From Sordariomycetes sp. S80-01Y (taxonomy: Eukaryota > Ascomycota > Sordariomycetes), in NCBI GenBank assembly GCA_037042185.1, contig JAXQJY010000031.1, positions 620,001 to 684,000 on the forward strand: a stretch of 64,000 nucleotides of DNA, in the 5' to 3' direction. Made by a program: the position numbers and the translations under genes. Positions 57,602-64,000 of this stretch are shown one piece after another; within the stretch, counting starts at the first letter, position 1; each line of letters opens with the position of its first letter. The notes under the pieces were generated by a model, which made no database searches, was not told the origin of the DNA, and worked only from the letters and a program-made list of their open reading frames with translations.

Positions 57602-59437
57602 CGTGTTCGAGTGTAGGAGGTAGTAGTCTGTAGCAGTGAATGGTGAGTTCAAGGTTCAGTCCATAGAGCTGCGAAATCAAAGGAGCGGACCTGAGTGTCG
57701 TGTTCTATGGCAAGCTGTCGCTGGCAATTAAGGCTTTCAGAGTCTCTGTCGAAGAGCAGTGTATAAATAGCTGTTATAAAGTGAGTCTGGAAGTCACAAA
57801 CCCAGAGAACCACAGACCTTTTCACCCTTTGTCGAAGCTGGTGAGTATAAAGTGGTCGCTGGTAGCAGAAGTTCGTCAAAGGCAGAGGCAAGAAATTTCA
57901 AAGATTGCGAGTGTCTAGAGAACGAGGAATCAGCTCCCGAACAGCAAACAGGTCCCTTTAATAAGGGTTCCAGAACGAAGGGGAGGGACGTGAACCCCCG
58001 AGTTACGCGAAGCGAAGAGTCGAGACGACAGATACGTAGCCACGGCCCATGACCGCCTGTTCCGCGCTGGCGGTCAATGTTGCTCTTTCGTAGCGAGCTA
58101 CATGATTCCTCGTCTCCTTTAGGTGGTACTTGGGACGCGTGAGGGGAGCTTAATAGGGTGCTCAGCGGGGACCGGGGTCGCGGTGCTCGGTGAGCACGCG
58201 GCAGGTGAGGAGTGCTTTTGCCGAGTGACGTCGGGGATTGATGGAAGTCAGGGACGACTCAGGGGGCAGAGGGAAGATGATGAGGCTGTTCAGATAGCAG
58301 GTGACTTCGTGTTGGGATTGAAGTGGCTGTTCTAAAGGCTGATGGGCATCAAGACAAAGGCGAGAAACGCGGCATTGAGAGACAGGATACTTCCAATTTC
58401 TCGAATCTGCGCACTTGAATAGATATACGCCACTCTTTTCTTGCTATTGAAGTCCCCAAAAAGCGTTCTATGCCGCCATTGATGATATTATGGATCTTGT
58501 GGCTGGCAGGCCTCCAGAAGAACGAGCCGGACTATCGCTGGACAGAGAGTGGAACAGCTGCAGCATCCCACCACCCACTACTACTTAGCACCAAGGACTT
58601 CCTAGATCACTCGAGTTAAGTGTCTGCCACTCCATTAGGCAGATAGCGTACGCATCCAGTAGCACAAGCTCATCAAGCCGTCAGACCATACGTGGCTGCG
58701 CCACAAGGGGTGGAGCGGTGAAGCCATCGCAAGATCCCCATAACCGAAGAAAAGTACCCAAGATCAGAGATCGCGACTTACCGCGGAAGCTTCAATCAGT
58801 GGTGGTCAGCGCTCCAGTATTGCAAGGCCACGAGCAGCCAGTGGACAAGAGTCGTGCCTTGCTGATGATGTTCAAGCCTTGCTCGGCTTCGCTGCAGGGC
58901 TGACGATTCAATGTAGCAAAAGGTACATGCATGCATTACCGCACAGAGCAGGACGATTGTTCGCAGTACCGTTTCAGTTCTCTCCCCTGCCCTGTTTGGT
59001 CCTGGTCTGAATGGGTGGCGGGGCAGTTTGCCCTCCTCCCAAGATTCATCTCGTTCGATGAGTGTCTCCCTTACGGCGTCACCTGGGAAGTCTCAGGCTT
59101 GACTCATTTCATTTAAGCAAACGAGGAGGCTGTTCGTGATCGATGTCTGATGATTGCGGCTGTCATGACGTGGACTTGTTCATTCACGATTGGACACATG
59201 ATGATGTTGGGGTGGCCTGACCGTCGTCTAGTCTCGAGTTGCCACGGGGTCTGAGTCCTCGCTGCGTTGCCAAATCATGTCTCATGTCTATTGCTCGTTT
59301 CTAGTGTCTATTTTCCTTTCTCGTGTTTCGTATGGCTGACCTGTCCAAGATGCTGAATCTATCTTCGAGTCCCCACGACCGCCCTCACCAACATTGGACA
59401 TATCGTCATCCACTCTTCAATCAAATACTCGTCCTTG
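57602..59437. other. intergenic, nothing supported
   Basis: About 1.8 kb upstream of the HTH-like gene and downstream of the methyltransferase gene. No gene, tRNA or repeat recognised. Confidence 0.42.
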
Positions 59438-60577
59438 TCAGCTCTCGCGCCCGAAGATCCCCAACCAGCACTTCACCGCCCCGCCGTTCTCCCAGTCATC
59501 CTCCCCGTCCAACAAACCGTCATCCACAACTGCCAGCTTCCTCTCCGCCATTGCGCTTACGAACTCACTCTTCAGCCGCTCCGTCGCGCCATCCCTGAGC
59601 GGCACCATGACCACCGCCCTCGGAGCTGCCGTCGCAGCCGAAGATGGTTTTGCAGCAGAATTGCCATTCGAATGTTGAGAAAGCTGAAGATTCTCGTCGA
59701 TGGCTGAGGCGAGCAAGCCGGGGTGGACATCGTCGTACAAGGGGTCAGCGACGAGGACAATCTGTAAGACTCATCATCAGCTCAATCATCCCCCGACGCG
59801 GTCCACACTTCATAGCTGATCCTAGGCATATTCACAGGTCGGAAGCAAACTCACCGGGAACCGTTCGCCGTCGAAAACCTCCTCGTCTTTCTCCCCGCCC
59901 CACGTTAGCGCGCCAACTCGCAAGCTCCCTCCCCTTTCCGAGACTAGAGACTCGTTTGAAGCGGCGTTTGCTCGCAGATTAGGGACGATATTGGGCAGAT
60001 CGCTGAGGGTGATGGGTACGCCCCAGAGAGCCGCGGCGGCCAGGCCGAGAAGACCCGTGCCAGATCCGAGCTCCAACACTCGCGGCCTGTTGTCGTTCAC
60101 AAAGAAGCCGGACAGACCAGTCGATCGTAGCGTAGGTAGATGTCTCGACAGAACATACGAGCTGCCCCAGGTCTTGAACCCCAAGGAATCGCCAGTCAGC
60201 GCCGGCTCCCGAATCACAACCTCAATCTCGACGCCCTTGCTGTCGACAAAGGGCCACTTGCGGATCAGCTCGCCCATGGCCGTCCTCCCGCATCTCTCTG
60301 ACATGCGCTTGCTCGCCAGCTCCCAGACCTCCTCTCGTTCCTCGTCGCCGAGCCATTCCAGGGGTGACTTGATGATCTGGCTGAGGTAGCGTGTTATGTC
60401 ACCTCGCCTCTGAGAAGCAAGAGACTCCTGTGTTGATAGAATCTCATGGCGGGAGGCCGAGTGTGACCAGATCGGGGGTTGAAGGGTCAGGAGGTTGAGC
60501 GTGCTGGTGAGTGAGCCGTACGGAGGTTTTTGGTAGATCTGGGGAAGGTCCAGCGTCTCTATTTGTTGAGAAGCCAT
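59438..60577 (-). CDS. family-16 SAM-dependent protein methyltransferase
   Basis: Exons 60577-59855 and 59761-59438, separated by a 93-nt intron (GTGAGT, TTACAG) that joins RFP to IVLVAD in frame; 348 residues. Seven-beta-strand methyltransferase of the MTF16 / Rrg1-Efm2 group: a helical N-terminal extension, KTWGSSYVLSRHLP leading into motif I (VLELGSGTGLLGLAAA), the acidic TLSDLP after motif I, and motif IV VADPLYD, whose Asp-Pro-Leu-Tyr is typical of protein lysine methyltransferases. Yeast Efm2 modifies elongation factors; the substrate here is not known. Expected cytosolic, with no targeting signal. The start gives MASQQIETLDLPQIYQKP, matching the family's N-terminal extension. Confidence 0.85.
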
Positions 60578-61754
60578 GGTGTTATTCCCGGAGTAGGGGG
60601 TATCAAAGGTCCAGGCCTTTGAAGGGGCGTAAAAAGTGGCGTGGAATGGACGATGCCACCAGAAAAAGGGGTGCCGGCACGAAACCCCTCCTACCTTTCC
60701 TCCCCTTTTACCAAGACCTCAACAACGATGCTTCACCGTCAACTTTACCACTCCGATGCTGCTATCACTTCAATCAATATAGAGCGCTGCATGTACATGG
60801 TTCGAAGGAGTAGGTCGTCAATGCACGTATGTATGTGAGGTCTAAATTTTCCCGCGCGGCAGATCTACAAGTGGTCGAGGCTATCGGAGCCTCAACCCCA
60901 CCATCTTCCCGTTTCGGGGATGCAGGGTCTGGACCCTTTGATCGACAGTGTCCCCCTTCGATCTTCCGGCACCCCGTGGGAACAAAAGACATGGCTTTGC
61001 ACGTTGACACCGCGATATATTTTCCAGGCTGGATCTGCGTGGTCTAATGGCTCGAAACTTGCTGAGAAACCTTTATCTGGTTTCTCACACTATTATTTGC
61101 TCCAGTTGCTTCACCTGAGGAATGATCATGGAATGGCTCAAACCTTCACTGCGTCAACGTTGTGACAACGCGGCCCCTGCTCAAGCCACACGCTTGAGAG
61201 ACTCAAGAAACATCAGACAATAAACACGTGTGTCGGATTCCTTTTCAAGATTCTGCCTCTGGGGTTCGACACCACCCTTAAATGTTTCTACGCATAAGTG
61301 CAGGGTAGTTTGTCAATGGTGCCCCCCACGTCACTCCCACGTGCTCCCGAAGCTCCCGTCATGACGGAAGCCTCACCTCAGTCAGCACTGCTCACTCGAT
61401 ACGGCGACAGTCTTTAGCTGGGAGCTCGTAATATCACTGATTGAGTAGAGGCACACTCGGGAAGATCACGTAGCTCTCGGTGCATGATGTGAATGGACTT
61501 TGTGAATTCTCATACGCGTCGGGGCGTAGTGTGCCCCGCTGTCTCTGCAGGTCTCTGCCTTCTCTCTGTCTCGATGCTAGTTTTCCTGTCCGTGCCTGAA
61601 CGCCTTGCCAAAGTGATAAGGTAAATCTAGAGCCAACCCGTCCCATAGCCGATGCCGCCGCCTATGCTACCTATACAAAAAACAAACCCAGATGTGAGCA
61701 TCTGACCACGATGATCTCTGATGCAGTCGGCTGCGGCATCGCAAGACGCCGCGC
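60578..61754. other. intergenic, nothing seen
   Basis: About 1.2 kb between the methyltransferase start and the 3' end of the ELL-like gene. No supported gene or RNA. Confidence 0.45.
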
Positions 61755-63869
61755 TCAGAGCCGCACCAAGTCCTGATCATCGTAAATCTTCTGCTTCATC
61801 TTCTTCAACCTCTCGTGCTCTCGGAGCAATTCGTCCACCTTGTTCTGCGGTGGGTGCGTCATCCGGGCAACCTCGCGATGAAGAGCCTCATATCTAATAT
61901 ACTGGCTCTTGAATCGCTGGGCGCGCTGGATGAGCTGATCCCGATACTGGCGCTTGGCGGCGGGAGCAAGCGAGTCGTCGTTGGCCTTGCGTTTCTTAGA
62001 GGCGGCGGATAAACGATCCTCGTTGGAAGAGGACGACATATCCGAGGCGTTGGTCGGGGGCGAGGAAGCCAGTGGCGATGACTTGGTCGGCGACGTGTTC
62101 TTATTGTTGTAGCGCGAGTAGTCGCGCGGGGGCTGTGGCTTCATCTCCGGCCGCTTCCTCTGAGGTGCTGGAGCGGGCTTCTCCATCTTGTTGCGTTTCG
62201 CCAAGGGAGCCCCAGAACTAGAACTCGAATCATCGCCGTCATCCTCCGCCGGCAGCGGTCGCTTAGCAGGCTTTGCAGCAGGCTTCGTAGTTGCCTTGGA
62301 AGCGGAAGCAGAAGTGGAAGAAGGAGCCTTGGCCTTCGTCGCAGGTTTCTCCGCGGGCTTCTCAACGGGCTTTGTGACCGGCTTGGGCTTGGGGGCGGCT
62401 GGAGCGGGCGCCTCGTCTCCGGAAGAATCTGAGTTCTCGACGATTTCGGCGGACAGGACTTTCTTGCCATTTGACGGAGCAGCCTTGGGCTTGCTGGGTG
62501 ATGTCTTGGGAGTGGCAGCTTTGGTCGTGGTGGTACTCTTGGTCTTGCCTAGCAGGCGTTTGACCTGAGCCTCTTTCCCGTTGGGCTTCTTGCCTTTGGT
62601 CGATCCGACTCGAGCCATGCTCTCTCCGCCCTTCGAACGGTCGCTAGCAGTGTCGTCGTTATCTTTGGAGGAGTTGGAGTTCTCGTCCGTTCGATTGGCA
62701 GCAATCTTTCCAAGCTTGGCAGGGGCCGCAGCAGGACCCTCTGCAATACGCTTCTGCACCTTGCTCAGACTGGCACCCTTGCCTTGACCACGCTCGTTCT
62801 TGGGTACGAGCTTCTCCCAGATGGGATCCGAAGGAGAGATCCTAGCCTTATCGAACTTCTTGGGCGCGGCGTTGATGACAGCCTGCCGATCGTCCTCATC
62901 GTAGTCATAGTTCCAGACATCAAGCTCCTGCCATGCCTTGTCCCTCAGCTCCCACTTGCCGGACTTCTGGTCCGCGACCTTCTCCAAGGCCTTGTTGAAA
63001 TCCTCAGGCCGGCCTTGCCACTTGTTTCGGAGATGATCGGTACTCTGGGGCTTGACGGCGAGCTCATGAACGAGCGGGGCGCGGTCGAGCTTCGCCTGGT
63101 CGGCCAAGCTCCCGTTGGAGGGATTAGGCGACTTGTTGTGGCTAGGCGAGGCGATGGGCTTGAGAGCAGGCGAAGCCGAGAGACCGCGAGCAGCCGTCTT
63201 CTTCAGGTCGTCACGGTGCGACTTGGTGGCGGGCTTCTTGAGGAAGGCATTCTTCTCATCGGTGTCACGGCTGGATGCAGAAGAGCTCTTCTTGGCTGGA
63301 ACGTTCTCGATGCGGGGCTTTGGTTTGTTGGGTTTGAGACCGTTAAGGTACTTGGGGTTGGTGAATAGATTTCCCATCGTCGGAACTGGTGTGGCTTCTC
63401 TGATATTCTTGAAAGGTTGTGTCAAGAAGAGGTCGTAAGGGAGTTCGTCTTCGGTCGATGATGGAGATGGAGGAGGGATCCGGTGCGATTCGCTGCCATA
63501 ATGAAAAGTCTGGTGCAGAAGGTCAATGACTATTCTTCAATTGTTCCGAAAGCTTGAATGGAAAAATTGTGAGTGACCAGATCGCCTTGCCTTAGCAGTT
63601 GCTGAGGTGAGTTTGAAGTAAACTCCAGGTCAACCTGCACCAGTCGAGGGATTCGCCAACGTCCCAATCACCTAGGCAAGCTATGCACAGAGAAAACTTA
63701 CTGGATTGGCCCCGAGGGCCAGTGTGATATCTCCACCTTGTTGGTGACATCGGATCATACCCTCAATAACATCGTCACTGAGGTCGAGGGTGAAGGCCTG
63801 CTGGGTCTTGGGTTCCGGGTCAGGAACGCCCAGCAGGACTCCAGCCTCTGGAATCTTGAGGGAATTCAT
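61755..63869 (-). CDS. ELL-like RNA polymerase II elongation factor
   Basis: Exons 63869-63702 and 63509-61755; the 192-nt intron (GTAAGT to ACCAG) joins LGANP to TFHYGSESHR; 640 residues. The N-terminal region (MNSLKIPEAGVLLG, FTLDLSDDVIEGMI, then FHYGSESHRI) fits the ELL domain, which stimulates elongation by RNA polymerase II. At about 190-270 there is a second conserved block (LRNKWQGRPEDFNKALEKVA, ELDVWNYDYDEDDR). The centre is a long Lys/Pro/Ala/Ser-rich disordered linker with nuclear signals. The C terminus (FKSQYIRYEALHREVAR, then ELLREHERLKKMKQKIYDD) resembles the occludin/ELL helical bundle. The assignment rests on overall layout; a divergent chromatin protein is the alternative. 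Bases 63870-64000 are upstream flank. Confidence 0.68.
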
Positions 63870-64000
63870 ATTGAGCGTGTAGCTCGATGCTTCGATCGAA
63901 CCGATAGCAGTGAGGACAAAGTGTTGTTATCCAAAATGTTGAGACTGCGTAGAACGTTTCCGTGGAAATAGAGTTCGGAGGTTTGAGTGGCGGAGCGGGA

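Noticed and set aside
61255-61290. ggttcgacacc resembling a tRNA T arm
   Set aside because: No matching stem or cloverleaf upstream; isolated resemblance.
1-64000. Transposable elements or virus-like fossils
   Set aside because: I looked for transposase, reverse transcriptase and integrase motifs, long terminal repeats and strongly AT-rich decayed blocks and saw none I could support.

Overview
The window is a stretch of nuclear genome from a filamentous ascomycete (Pezizomycotina). Evidence: many short GT-AG introns (mostly 43-93 nt) with CTRAC/CTGAC branch sites, a Zn2Cys6 regulator, a secreted AA7-type oxidase, a GH12 glucanase fold, a fungal NLR with NACHT and WD-type repeats, and an AbaA conidiation regulator. 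I cannot fix the class or genus. No tRNA, rRNA, CRISPR or recognisable transposon was seen.

Layout, left to right. 1.5-7.1 kb: a Zn2Cys6 regulator, a possible decayed gene, and a GIY-YIG-like T5orf172 protein. 7.7-12.5 kb: a secreted bicovalent flavin oxidase on the minus strand, a weak hypothetical ORF, and a fold-type-I aminotransferase with unusual cofactor residues. 13.5-22 kb is a housekeeping block: VPS8 (CORVET tether) diverging from a GPALPP/DUF3752 protein, then a membrane-anchored RING-H2 ligase. 22-25.5 kb is gene-poor. 25.5-33.4 kb: a GH12 protein with no signal peptide, a spliceosomal-type cyclophilin, a secreted protein with an N-terminal histidine (LPMO-like), and an NAD(P)-dependent MDR oxidoreductase.

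34.8-42.3 kb is the most distinctive part. A two-helix membrane protein lies head to head with a seven-exon NLR-like gene. My splice model gives three N-terminal hydrophobic helices, an alpha/beta-hydrolase domain with a GxSxG serine, a NACHT NTPase and degenerate WD-type repeats. This looks like a self/non-self recognition or cell-death sensor.

43.4-50.2 kb: abaA, whose upstream region carries clusters of BrlA-type and AbaA-type motifs, then MRD1 (ribosomal RNA processing). 50.2-64 kb: a gene-poor stretch, an unrecognised five-exon protein, a small nuclear-looking protein with a helix-turn-helix-like N terminus, a family-16 protein methyltransferase, and an ELL-like transcription elongation factor.

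Exon coordinates were derived by hand from splice signals and reading-frame continuity. Most multi-exon models close in frame exactly. The exception is one internal intron of the 52.9-55.1 kb gene, which is uncertain.
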